From NCBI RefSeq assembly GCF_001632285.1, contig NZ_LWAH01000001.1, positions 187,144 to 251,143 on the forward strand: DNA of 64,000 nucleotides, in the 5' to 3' direction. A program made the position numbers and the translations under genes. Position 1 is the first letter of the stretch, and every line of letters begins with the position of its first letter. The notes under the pieces are model-generated. The model saw only the letters and a list, made by a program, of their open reading frames with translations. It was not told where the DNA came from and searched no databases. Source of the DNA: Moraxella catarrhalis (GTDB lineage: Bacteria > Pseudomonadota > Gammaproteobacteria > Pseudomonadales > Moraxellaceae). Below are positions 6,685-15,169 of the stretch, in pieces.

Positions 6685-8193
6685 ATGTCTAAGCCTACTT
6701 TGATAAAAACAACCTTAATTTGTGCCTTAAGTGCATTGATGCTCAGTGGTTGTAGCAATCAAGCGGACAAAGCCGCCCAGCCAAAAAGCAGCACGGTAGA
6801 CGCTGCCGCCAAGACAGCAAATGCAGATAATGCTGCCTCACAAGAACATCAAGGCGAGCTGCCTGTCATTGATGCCATTGTTACGCATGCACCAGAAGTT
6901 CCACCACCTGTTGACCGTGACCACCCCGCCAAAGTGGTGGTAAAAATGGAAACCGTTGAAAAAGTCATGCGTCTGGCAGATGGCGTGGAATATCAGTTTT
7001 GGACATTTGGCGGTCAAGTTCCAGGGCAGATGATTCGTGTGCGTGAAGGCGACACCATCGAAGTGCAGTTCTCAAACCACCCAGATTCAAAAATGCCCCA
7101 TAATGTTGACTTTCACGCTGCCACAGGGCCTGGCGGCGGGGCAGAAGCGTCATTTACCGCACCGGGTCATACATCAACCTTTAGTTTTAAAGCCTTACAG
7201 CCTGGTTTGTATGTCTATCACTGTGCGGTTGCCCCTGTTGGCATGCACATTGCTAATGGCATGTATGGCTTGATTTTGGTTGAACCAAAAGAGGGCTTGC
7301 CAAAAGTAGATAAAGAATACTATGTCATGCAAGGCGACTTTTATACCAAAGGCAAATATGGCGAACAAGGTCTACAGCCCTTTGATATGGAAAAAGCCAT
7401 TCGAGAAGATGCTGAATATGTTGTCTTTAATGGTTCGGTGGGGGCGTTGACTGGTGAAAATGCTCTAAAAGCCAAGGTTGGCGAAACTGTTCGCTTATTT
7501 GTGGGTAACGGCGGCCCGAATTTGACATCATCATTCCATGTCATTGGTGAGATTTTTGATAAGGTTCACTTTGAGGGTGGTAAGGGTGAAAACCACAATA
7601 TCCAAACCACGCTAATCCCAGCAGGTGGCGCTGCCATCACTGAATTTAAGGTGGATGTGCCGGGTGATTATGTCTTGGTTGACCATGCCATCTTCCGTGC
7701 CTTTAACAAAGGGGCATTGGGCATACTTAAGGTGGAAGGTGAAGAAAATCATGAGATTTATTCACACAAACAAACAGACGCTGTCTATCTGCCAGAGGGT
7801 GCCCCACAAGCAATTGATACCCAAGAAGCACCCAAAACACCTGCACCTGCCAACTTACAAGAGCAGATTAAAGCAGGTAAGGCAACCTATGACTCTAACT
7901 GTGCTGCTTGTCACCAACCTGATGGTAAAGGCGTGCCAAACGCTTTCCCACCGCTTGCCAACTCTGACTATCTGAACGCCGACCACGCTCGTGCCGCCAG
8001 CATCGTGGCAAATGGATTGTCTGGTAAGATTACCGTCAATGGCAACCAATATGAAAGCGTCATGCCTGCGATTGCTCTGAGCGACCAACAGATTGCCAAT
8101 GTCATCACCTACACGCTTAACAGCTTTGGTAACAAAGGCGGTCAACTCAGTGCAGACGATGTGGCAAAAGCCAAAAAAACCAAGCCAAACTGA
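6685..8193 (+). CDS. aniA: Copper nitrite reductase AniA/NirK, lipoprotein with fused C-terminal cytochrome c domain
   Basis: Reduces nitrite to NO at the outer membrane/periplasm. The 502-residue precursor has a lipobox LSGC with Cys23 as the acylated residue. Two cupredoxin domains carry the type-1 copper ligands His139, Cys180, His188 and Met193, type-2 ligands His144, His179 and His334, and catalytic Asp142 and His285 (in [28 protein letters not shown]). After a proline/alanine linker near residue 390, a class I cytochrome c domain has CAACH (Cys406, Cys409, His410) and probable axial Met460 (SVMPAI). Neisseria AniA lacks this domain. The start at 6685 has AAGGAG 7 nt upstream and gives a proper lipoprotein signal. 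Confidence 0.95.
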   Translation: MSKPTLIKTTLICALSALMLSGCSNQADKAAQPKSSTVDAAAKTANADNAASQEHQGELPVIDAIVTHAPEVPPPVDRDHPAKVVVKMETVEKVMRLADGVEYQFWTFGGQVPGQMIRVREGDTIEVQFSNHPDSKMPHNVDFHAATGPGGGAEASFTAPGHTSTFSFKALQPGLYVYHCAVAPVGMHIANGMYGLILVEPKEGLPKVDKEYYVMQGDFYTKGKYGEQGLQPFDMEKAIREDAEYVVFNGSVGALTGENALKAKVGETVRLFVGNGGPNLTSSFHVIGEIFDKVHFEGGKGENHNIQTTLIPAGGAAITEFKVDVPGDYVLVDHAIFRAFNKGALGILKVEGEENHEIYSHKQTDAVYLPEGAPQAIDTQEAPKTPAPANLQEQIKAGKATYDSNCAACHQPDGKGVPNAFPPLANSDYLNADHARAASIVANGLSGKITVNGNQYESVMPAIALSDQQIANVITYTLNSFGNKGGQLSADDVAKAKKTKPN

Positions 8194-8485
8194 TCTTAAA
8201 GTTTAATTAAGATATCCGCTGGTTTTCATTGAGCATCATGGCTGTCTTATGTGGCAAGCCATGATGTGCTTAATGGCTTTCATGCGTTTTATGCCCAATG
8301 ATGCCCAAAGTGTGTGTTTAAAAGCCATGCCAAAAGGTGTATGCTAAAAAGCACAAAAACTTGAAAGCACAAAAGCTTGACGCCAAATTAAGTGAAAGCT
8401 TAATAAATTGAAAAGATTATTAAAGCGAAATTGTTAAAGTAATGTTAAAAGGTCGTTAAAAAATTTTGAATAAGGAGAAAGTCTG
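8194..8485. other. aniA-nirV spacer with a hairpin and a tandem duplication
   Basis: No gene is seen. A stem of 11 bp with one bulge (8233-8243 with 8257-8269, GCATCATGGCT) without a T-run may stabilise or attenuate the aniA transcript. A 16-bp tandem duplication follows at 8348-8379, 15 of 16 positions identical. nirV then has a strong ribosome-binding site (AAGGAG). Confidence 0.55.
8348..8379. repeat. 16-bp tandem duplication between aniA and nirV
   Basis: Two adjacent copies beginning AAAGCACAAAA differ at one position. It is one of several short tandem duplications in this window. Confidence 0.75.
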
Positions 8486-9322
8486 ATGAGATTAACTCAC
8501 ACCAACACATTGACTCACTTAACTGCGTGGGATAATGTCATCAGCTCTTTGGTTGTGGCTTTGGCAGCGTTTGTCTTATCACCCCAGCCCATTGCCCACG
8601 CCAAAACTGACACCAATGCCATGGCAAGCATCAAAGGTGGCACATATCGCCCTTTATACTTAAGTGAAGACAGCCCCATGGTGACCGTGGGTAATTTTCA
8701 CATTGATAAAACACCCGTAACCAACCAACAATTTGCCAAATTTGTCGCAAATAATCCCAAATGGCAAAAACAAAACATCGCCAAGCTTTTTGCTGAACCT
8801 GACTATTTGGCTCACTGGCAAAAAACAAGCAAAGGCTATTATCCAAACTCAGCCGATATTGATAAACCTGTGGTGAATGTCTCATGGTATGCCGCCAACG
8901 CTTATTGTAAAGCGCAAGGCAAGCGCTTACCTAAGATTGCAGAATGGGAATATGTCGCACAAGCGTCAACCACTCGCATCAATGGCAGCCAAGAAAAAGG
9001 GTATAACCAAACCATTTTAGACTGGTATACCAAATCTGCCACCATGCCATTAAAGCGTGTGGCCCAAAGCCCAGCCAACTACTGGGGTGTGTATGACATG
9101 CACGGCTTGATTTGGGAATGGACACAAGACTTTAACAGCAATCTGGTGTCAGGTGAATCACGAGCAGACAGCACATTAAACCAAACCATGTTTTGTGGTT
9201 CTGGTGCAGCAGGTGCACCCGAACCATCAGATTATGCCGCTTTTATGCGTTACGGCTTTCGATCAAGCTTACAATCTCAATTTGCCCTAAAAAGCTTGGG
9301 ATTTCGCTGTGCAAAAGATTAA
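8486..9322 (+). CDS. nirV: NirV-like formylglycine-generating-enzyme (SUMF1) domain protein, exported
   Basis: Member of the FGE-sulfatase/SUMF1 family, whose NirV branch is commonly encoded next to copper nitrite reductase genes and is presumed to help maturation. The precise role is unproven. The 278-residue product has an N-terminal signal peptide ending about residue 39 (PIAHA). The family blocks PVTNQQFAKF, PVVNVSWYAANAYCKAQGKRLP, EWEYVAQA, YDMHGLIWEWTQDF and GFRCAKD follow. I see no catalytic-pair proof of formylglycine activity. It lies 292 bp after aniA and 136 bp before the Sco gene, all on one strand. The name rests on context plus domain. Confidence 0.8.
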   Translation: MRLTHTNTLTHLTAWDNVISSLVVALAAFVLSPQPIAHAKTDTNAMASIKGGTYRPLYLSEDSPMVTVGNFHIDKTPVTNQQFAKFVANNPKWQKQNIAKLFAEPDYLAHWQKTSKGYYPNSADIDKPVVNVSWYAANAYCKAQGKRLPKIAEWEYVAQASTTRINGSQEKGYNQTILDWYTKSATMPLKRVAQSPANYWGVYDMHGLIWEWTQDFNSNLVSGESRADSTLNQTMFCGSGAAGAPEPSDYAAFMRYGFRSSLQSQFALKSLGFRCAKD

Positions 9323-9458
9323 AAATCAGCCACGCTTAGACAAACGACCAGCAAAATTGCACAAAATGAACCAATTGGTTACAATCAATTAACCAGTGAG
9401 TTAACAATAACCACTTAGCATCTGTGGCAAAAAACGCCACATCAATCAGGAGCAAATT

Positions 9459-10154
9459 ATGAAAAAACTCATCTTAGCCAGCAGCATTGCCCTACTTTTG
9501 AGTGCCTGCCAACAAACCGAACAAAAAGCCGACCAAACCACCCATGATGGCGAGGTGGTCTCCACAGAACACGCCCATGAACACGCTGCCCATGGCGACG
9601 CACACGGACATGATGGGCATGGTCATCATGAGCATGTTGAGTTGCCTGTGGCGGACACGCCAGCACCTGCCTTAGAAGAGTCAGTATATCTGGTGGAAGG
9701 CGATTGGAAAGACCAAGATGGCAACGCCTTTGACTTAAACAGTTTGGCAGGGCAAAAACAAGTGGTTGCCTTTATCTTTACCAATTGTAAAGAAGTCTGC
9801 CCATTTATGATGCGTAGCATGAAAAACATTCAAGACAAACTGCCTGAAGAGGTGCGTGCCAACACAGGATTTTTGGTGGTGAGCTTTGACCCTGAGCGAG
9901 ACACCCCAGCCGTTTTGAAGAACTTTGGTGAGCATTACAAGGCTGATGAACATTGGACTTTCTTAAATGGCAGTGATGATGATGTGCGTACGCTTGCCAA
10001 CACCATGAATATCCGCTATCAACACGCTGAAGGTGGTATGATTAATCATTCTAACGCCATCATGGTATTAGATGAGCATGGCAAAATGATTGAGCAAGCC
10101 AATGGCACAAGCACCGCAGGTGAAGATGCTGTTGTGGCTGCGTTAAAACAATAA
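9459..10154 (+). CDS. Sco1/SenC/PrrC-type copper chaperone lipoprotein with His-rich N terminus
   Basis: Thioredoxin-fold periplasmic copper chaperone. The 231-residue precursor has a lipobox ending LLSAC (Cys17), so it is membrane-anchored. A His-rich segment with 10 histidines in residues 38-59 is a likely extra metal-binding arm. The Sco copper site is complete: Cys110 and Cys114 in NCKEVCP, and His197 in INHSNA. Sco proteins usually metallate cytochrome oxidase CuA. Beside aniA and nirV, delivery of copper to nitrite reductase is the simplest inference. The start has AGGAG about 8 nt upstream, and a terminator follows 36 bp after the stop. Confidence 0.9.
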   Translation: MKKLILASSIALLLSACQQTEQKADQTTHDGEVVSTEHAHEHAAHGDAHGHDGHGHHEHVELPVADTPAPALEESVYLVEGDWKDQDGNAFDLNSLAGQKQVVAFIFTNCKEVCPFMMRSMKNIQDKLPEEVRANTGFLVVSFDPERDTPAVLKNFGEHYKADEHWTFLNGSDDDVRTLANTMNIRYQHAEGGMINHSNAIMVLDEHGKMIEQANGTSTAGEDAVVAALKQ

Positions 10155-10190
10155 GCGTAGGCAATATCAAACGATAAACCCAATGAATAC

Positions 10191-10221
10191 AATAACCAGT
10201 GTCACCGCTGGTTATTTTTTT
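10191..10221 (+). terminator. Intrinsic terminator closing the denitrification block
   Basis: A 9-bp stem AATAACCAG / CTGGTTATT with an 8-nt loop is followed by seven T residues. Transcription from the aniA side should stop before pheS. Confidence 0.88.
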
Positions 10222-10373
10222 GATAAATGATTGAGACATGTTTTTAATCATTTGCCACAAAATGACAACTTGGTATGATGGTTTTATCTTAATAAATCAG
10301 CCATTTTTGATACTGATAAAAAACAAGGTCATGAAATGGTTAAGATCATGATATGAATAATCCAAATTGCTTG

Positions 10374-10402
10374 TTTACATTTTTGGGTGAATTATTTACA
10401 AT
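10374..10402 (+). promoter_or_regulatory. Predicted sigma-70 promoter of pheST
   Basis: TTTACA (10374-10379) and TACAAT (10397-10402) are spaced by exactly 17 bp, each one mismatch from consensus. The leader is only about 40 nt, too short for a phenylalanine attenuator of the E. coli type, and no Phe-rich leader peptide is visible. Confidence 0.65.
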
Positions 10403-10446
10403 GAGTCCCTTATCATCTTAGCAAATTAAAGAAAGTTGTGCTTCTT

Positions 10447-11478
10447 ATGACCACCACGATACCTACTTTAGATCAGCCTTTGATCACGCTTAATGAACAA
10501 GATTTTTTGGCATTTGCAGACAATGCAATTGCAGTGATTGAGACTGCAACCGATGAACGCACACTTCAAGAATTGCGTGTCAGCTTGAGCGGCAAAAAAT
10601 CAGCCTTGACAGCATTGTCCAAGCAAATGGGTGCACTTGATGCTGACACCAAAAAACAATATGGCGTGTATTTGCATGAGTTACGCACGCATATCAACCA
10701 AGCCTTAGAAACTAAGGCAAAACAGCTTGCTACCGCTGCGATGAATGCCAAGCTTGCCAGTGAGCAAATTGATATTGGTCTACCTGCGCGTGGTATTTTA
10801 TCAGGTGGATTGCATCCGATTACCCAAACAACCGAACGCATGAAGCAGTTTTTTGTTCAAGCTGGTTTTAGCGTGGCGACAGGCCCTGAGATTGAGAGCG
10901 ATTATTATAATTTTGAAGCGCTCAATATCTCAAGCCATCATCCTGCGCGTGCGATGCATGATACATTTTATTTTGATGCACATTATTTGCTGCGTACACA
11001 CACTTCAAGTGTGCAGATTCGCACGATGGAAAACAGTGAGCCGCCGATTCGCATTATCTGCCCAGGCCGTGTGTATCGCTGCGACTCAGACCAAACGCAT
11101 TCACCGATGTTTCATCAAATGGAAGGTTTGATGATCTCAAAATCAAGCAATTTTGCAGAGCTTAAGGGGTTGATTCATGAGTTTTTGGATGCATTTTTTG
11201 GCAAAAAAATGACGGCTCGTTTTCGTCCATCATTTTTCCCATTCACCGAACCATCCGCTGAGGTGGATATTTTGTCCGACAATGGGAAATGGTTAGAGGT
11301 TTTGGGCTGTGGTATGGTACATCCACAAGTGCTCAAAAACTGCGGTATCAATCCTGATGAGTATACTGGTTTTGCTTTTGGCATGGGCATTGAACGCTTT
11401 GCGATGCTGTATTATGGTATTGATGATTTACGCCTATTTTTCCAAAATGATTTGCGTTTTTTAAAGCAGTTTAGTTAA
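10447..11478 (+). CDS. pheS: Phenylalanyl-tRNA synthetase alpha subunit
   Basis: Catalytic alpha subunit of the cytoplasmic alpha2-beta2 enzyme that charges tRNA-Phe. An N-terminal coiled coil (about residues 20-105) is followed by the class II core with HPARAMHDTFY, RTHTSSVQIR, FRPSFFPFTEPSAE and GMGIERFAML. The length of 343 residues is slightly above the 327 of E. coli. The ATG at 10447 is chosen. A GTG at 10438 in frame would add three residues but sits almost on the only purine-rich site. pheT follows after 52 bp. Confidence 0.96.
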   Translation: MTTTIPTLDQPLITLNEQDFLAFADNAIAVIETATDERTLQELRVSLSGKKSALTALSKQMGALDADTKKQYGVYLHELRTHINQALETKAKQLATAAMNAKLASEQIDIGLPARGILSGGLHPITQTTERMKQFFVQAGFSVATGPEIESDYYNFEALNISSHHPARAMHDTFYFDAHYLLRTHTSSVQIRTMENSEPPIRIICPGRVYRCDSDQTHSPMFHQMEGLMISKSSNFAELKGLIHEFLDAFFGKKMTARFRPSFFPFTEPSAEVDILSDNGKWLEVLGCGMVHPQVLKNCGINPDEYTGFAFGMGIERFAMLYYGIDDLRLFFQNDLRFLKQFS

Positions 11479-11530
11479 TATCAATTAACTTATTTATTTA
11501 ATTTTGATGAATTTAATACAGAGATAGCAA

Positions 11531-13927
11531 ATGAAAATCAGTGAAAATTGGCTAAGACAGTGGGCAAATCCAAGCATTAATAGTGAGCTACTTGGCGAGC
11601 AGTTGACCATGGCGGGGCTTGAGCTGGACGGTGTTGAGACTGTTGCACCACCATTTAATGGTGTGGTCATCGGTGTGGTCACTGAATGTCAGCAGCACCC
11701 AGATGCTGATCGCTTGCGTGTTACTAAGGTTGATATTGGCAGTGGTGAGCATTTACAAATCGTCTGCGGTGCACCCAATGTATGTGTTGGGCTAAAAGTT
11801 GCTGTGGCAACCATTGGTGCGGTGCTGCCCAGTGATGATAATAAGGGTTTTAAAATCAAAAAAGGTAAGCTTAGAGGTGTTGAATCACAAGGGATGCTTT
11901 GTGGTGCTTCAGAGCTGGGCCTTGAAGATGAGATTGATGGTTTGATGGAGCTTCCAAAGGATGCCCCAATTGGCATGGATGTGCGTGATTATTTAAACTT
12001 AGATGCGAAGATTTTTGAAATTGCTATTACGCCCAACCGTGGGGATTGCTTAAGTGTATTGGGCTTGGCACGTGAGATTGCTGCCATTAATCAGATGCCG
12101 CTCAATCGTCCTGTGATCCAGCCTACTAAGGTGGTCACTGATACCGCTCCGAGTGTGCAAGTTTTGGATGCCAAAGCTTGTCCCAGATATTTAGCACAGC
12201 GTATTGATGATATTGATCGCACTTGGCCAACTCCCCAATGGATGACCGACGCTTTGATTGCTTCTGGCGTTCGAAGCCATAATTTTTTGGTGGATGTGAC
12301 CAATTTTGTATTACTTGAATTAGGTCAGCCGCTACATGCGTTTGATGCTGATAAAATTCAAGGCGATATCATCGTGCGTATGGCACACTCTGGCGAGACG
12401 CTTGAATTATTAAACGAACAAATCATTACACTCAGCGGAGATGAGCTGGTGATTGCTGATGATGCTGGCGTCTTGGCATTGGCAGGCATTATGGGCGGTG
12501 CACGCTCAGCGGTCAGTGATGAGACAACCAGCATCATACTAGAAAGTGCACATTTTGATCGGTTGACCATCTCAGGGCGTGCACGCCGTTTTGGACTGCA
12601 TACGGATGCTTCTCAGAGATTTGAGCGTGGTGTGGATTTTGCGTTGCCAAAGCTTGCCATTGATCGTGCTGTTGGTTTGATTGTTTCGGTTGCAGGTGGT
12701 AAGGTTAGTCAAATGACGACTGCCGAGAATTTAGATGCATTGCCTGTCAGACATAAGATTATTGTACCTGTGGATAAGGTATCACAGCTTTTGGGTGTAG
12801 ATATACCATCTGATCAGATGGTGGATATGCTTAATCGTCTTGAGATTGTAACCACCATGCAGCAAGACAGTTTGGTATGCCAAGTGCCCAGCCACCGATT
12901 TGATTTAACAATTTATCAAGATATCGTTGAAGAGATTGCTCGCATGTATGGCTATGCCAATATTTGTGCGACCTTGCCAGAGCTTTCTGTGGATATGCGA
13001 TATGATGATACGGCAGATTTGGTTCAATTGGTTAAGCGATCTTTGGCAAGCTCAGGTTATTACGAAGCAGTGAGCTTCAGCTTTAGCGATGCTAAAATTG
13101 AAGCACTGTTTGATGATCAAAGCCTAGGCGCGGTATTGCCACTTGCCAATCCCATCTCCAGTGATCTTGCGGTGATGCGTCGTACCTTAATGTCGAGTCT
13201 GTTACCGATTGTTAGTTATAATCTTAATCGTCAGCAGCCGCGTGTCCGCTTGTTTGAAACTGGATTAAGCTTCGTTGGCGGTGATGTTGAGCATGTGGTT
13301 CAGACACCAAGCTTGGCTATGATTGCAACAGGCGAGCTGACCACTGAGCAAAGTCATGGGACACGCAAGATGGATTTTTATGATCTCAAGCGTGATATTG
13401 AAAGCCTGCTGCCAAATACTTTGGATAAATCCAAAGTGACTTATGAACGCACGACTTTGACTTTCTTGCATCCAGGCCAAAGTGCTCATCTGATGATTGA
13501 TGGCGAAGATTTGGGCTTCTTTGGTCAGCTACATCCAAGCATTTGCAAAGCTTTGGACTTACCAACGGTTTGGGTGGCTCAAATGGATTTGGATAAGCTG
13601 ATTACACTTAACCGAAAATCAAGCCCCATCATAGCACCAAGTAAATTCCCATCAGTTCGTCGAGATTTGGCAGTGTTGGTGGATCAAGATGTCGCTTGGC
13701 AAGCGCTTGAAAAAGACATTCGCAAGGCAGCGGGCAAATATTTGCAAGATGTTTGGTTGTTTGATATCTATGTGGGTGAAACATTGCCCAAAGGCAAAAA
13801 ATCGCTTGCTTTTGCGATGGTTTTTCAGGATCAAAATGCCACACTTGAGGACGAGCAAATCAAAACAGCAGTTGATAAAGTCATTCAAAATTTGGCAGAT
13901 AAACACGCTGCCCATCTGCGAGACTGA
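11531..13927 (+). CDS. pheT: Phenylalanyl-tRNA synthetase beta subunit
   Basis: Tetramer partner of PheS, involved in tRNA binding and editing of mischarged Tyr-tRNA(Phe). The 798-residue protein opens with MKISENWLRQW and has the EMAP/OB tRNA-binding domain (about 38-150, HPDADRLRVTKVDIG), the B3/B4 editing region (ANQ-type HAFDADKI at about 275), the B5 domain and the C-terminal ferredoxin-like anticodon-binding domain (about 705-798, FPSVRRDLAVLVDQ). Its length matches the family (about 795). It is co-directional with pheS, followed by a hairpin and then ihfA. Confidence 0.96.
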   Translation: MKISENWLRQWANPSINSELLGEQLTMAGLELDGVETVAPPFNGVVIGVVTECQQHPDADRLRVTKVDIGSGEHLQIVCGAPNVCVGLKVAVATIGAVLPSDDNKGFKIKKGKLRGVESQGMLCGASELGLEDEIDGLMELPKDAPIGMDVRDYLNLDAKIFEIAITPNRGDCLSVLGLAREIAAINQMPLNRPVIQPTKVVTDTAPSVQVLDAKACPRYLAQRIDDIDRTWPTPQWMTDALIASGVRSHNFLVDVTNFVLLELGQPLHAFDADKIQGDIIVRMAHSGETLELLNEQIITLSGDELVIADDAGVLALAGIMGGARSAVSDETTSIILESAHFDRLTISGRARRFGLHTDASQRFERGVDFALPKLAIDRAVGLIVSVAGGKVSQMTTAENLDALPVRHKIIVPVDKVSQLLGVDIPSDQMVDMLNRLEIVTTMQQDSLVCQVPSHRFDLTIYQDIVEEIARMYGYANICATLPELSVDMRYDDTADLVQLVKRSLASSGYYEAVSFSFSDAKIEALFDDQSLGAVLPLANPISSDLAVMRRTLMSSLLPIVSYNLNRQQPRVRLFETGLSFVGGDVEHVVQTPSLAMIATGELTTEQSHGTRKMDFYDLKRDIESLLPNTLDKSKVTYERTTLTFLHPGQSAHLMIDGEDLGFFGQLHPSICKALDLPTVWVAQMDLDKLITLNRKSSPIIAPSKFPSVRRDLAVLVDQDVAWQALEKDIRKAAGKYLQDVWLFDIYVGETLPKGKKSLAFAMVFQDQNATLEDEQIKTAVDKVIQNLADKHAAHLRD

Positions 13928-13930
13928 CCT

Positions 13931-13963
13931 AAAACCGCCATAATGCCGACTTATGGCGGTTTT
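13931..13963 (+). terminator. Hairpin after pheT
   Basis: A 13-bp perfect stem (13931-13943 with 13951-13963, core ACCGCCATAA) and a 7-nt loop. The T-run is interrupted by GAA, so termination may be partial and allow some read-through to ihfA. Confidence 0.7.
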
Positions 13964-14075
13964 GAATTTTAATACAAATTAATTTGCATTAAGTATATTA
14001 TAAAGTGTAAAATAATCAATCTGCTATAAAATGCTGTATTATTTTTGGTAGCTGATTGATAAACAAGGATAAATC

Positions 14076-14372
14076 ATGGGTGCACTGACAAAGGCGGATA
14101 TGGTTGATGAATTGACCATTCGACTGCGATTGACACGCCAACAGGCAAGAAAATTGGTCGATGGATTTTTTGAAGAAATCAGTCAGAGTCTTGCCCAAGG
14201 TCATGAGGTTAAATTGTCAGGTTTTGGCAATTTTGAATTAAAAGATAAAAAACCCCGCCCAGGGCGTAATCCAAAAACAGGCGAAAGCGTTCCCATTCAG
14301 GCGCGCCGTGTTGTCACATTTAAGGCAGGTCAGAAGTTACGAGGCTGGATAGATAGCCAAAATGAAGGCTGA
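14076..14372 (+). CDS. ihfA: Integration host factor alpha subunit
   Basis: DNA-bending nucleoid protein that acts with IhfB in recombination, replication and transcription. The 98-residue HU/IHF fold begins [13 protein letters not shown] and has the diagnostic beta-arm region [20 protein letters not shown] followed by [13 protein letters not shown]. The arm with GRNPKTGE and the alpha-type N terminus favour IhfA over IhfB or HU, and the position after pheT is the family norm. The 5' gap of 148 bp is AT-rich. Confidence 0.95.
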   Translation: MGALTKADMVDELTIRLRLTRQQARKLVDGFFEEISQSLAQGHEVKLSGFGNFELKDKKPRPGRNPKTGESVPIQARRVVTFKAGQKLRGWIDSQNEG

Positions 14373-14401
14373 GCGGGCTGGATATTTTTCATCAATCCAA
14401 C

Positions 14402-14430
14402 TTGCAAGCCTAATGGCTTTTTGTTAGAAT
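14402..14430 (+). promoter_or_regulatory. Predicted promoter of rpmE2 (overlaps weak ihfA terminator)
   Basis: TTGCAA (14402-14407) and TAGAAT (14425-14430) are spaced by 17 bp. Between them is a short hairpin AAGCC-TAAT-GGCTT with a T-run, probably the ihfA terminator. The leader to rpmE2 would be about 145 nt. I see no Zur-type palindrome in it. Confidence 0.55.
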
Positions 14431-14584
14431 ATCTGCTTTATTTTCCCACTTAAGTTGGCTAATAACATAGAAAAGCATGGTGCGTAATGCCAAAGTTGGT
14501 TGGTGATGACGTGGCTATGCTCCATCGTATGAGTATCATCAGCGATGCTTATTGGTGCTTAGGTTTATTGGATAGAGAGTTATC

Positions 14585-14845
14585 ATGCGTAAAGACATTC
14601 ACCCAGAATACCGTGAAGTATTGTTCCACGATACTAATGCTGATGTGTACTTTTTGACTCGTTCAACGGTTTCAACCAAAACAACTCGTGAATACGAAGG
14701 TCAAGAATACCCATATTTCCCATTGGATATTTCTAGTGCTTCTCACCCATTTTATACAGGCGAGCAGCGTAAAACAGCCAACGAAGGTCGTGTGGCAAGC
14801 TTTAACAAGCGCTTTGGTGCATTTGCAAGCCGTAGCAAAAAATAA
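14585..14845 (+). CDS. rpmE2: Ribosomal protein bL31, type B (zinc-independent)
   Basis: Large-subunit protein at the inter-subunit bridge. The 86-residue sequence begins [16 protein letters not shown] and contains [14 protein letters not shown] and [11 protein letters not shown]. The CxxC pairs that bind zinc in type A L31 are absent, which makes it the C-minus paralogue. In many bacteria this form is induced under zinc limitation to replace the zinc form. Whether a type A copy exists elsewhere cannot be seen here. It has its own promoter and terminator. Confidence 0.95.
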   Translation: MRKDIHPEYREVLFHDTNADVYFLTRSTVSTKTTREYEGQEYPYFPLDISSASHPFYTGEQRKTANEGRVASFNKRFGAFASRSKK

Positions 14846-15169
14846 GCCTTTATCAGCTATTTTTAAAATCGCTCTTATTGAGCGATTTTTTTAGTTCCAA
14901 ACTAAGATGGTGCTGTCGATTGGGCTGATATGTGATTTAATGAACACATACTCAGGTACGCACACATTAAATTGTAACAAATTTCTAGCTTATTCATGTA
15001 AAAGATGACAAAATCGTCTTAGTCTGATAAACTAATATAAAATACCTAAATTGTGCCTATTTTATGGCAATTTAGGGATATTTTTGTCATGTTTGAATAA
15101 TTTTACGATTTTTAGATAATTTTGCCCATCAATTGGAATGAGATGGCTGGGAAATAATTTGGGGTAGCT
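14846..15169. other. rpmE2-zipA spacer (324 bp)
   Basis: After the rpmE2 terminator (14865-14892) the sequence is AT-rich and presumably holds the zipA promoter, for which I cannot assign a convincing -35/-10 pair. No coding potential or RNA gene is seen. Confidence 0.5.
14865..14892 (+). terminator. Intrinsic terminator of rpmE2
   Basis: A perfect 10-bp stem AAAATCGCTC / GAGCGATTTT with a 5-nt loop, followed by further T residues. Confidence 0.9.

Noticed and set aside
10222-10446. Phenylalanine attenuator before pheS
   Set aside because: No Phe-rich leader peptide or alternative stems are present between the predicted promoter and pheS; the leader is only about 40 nt.
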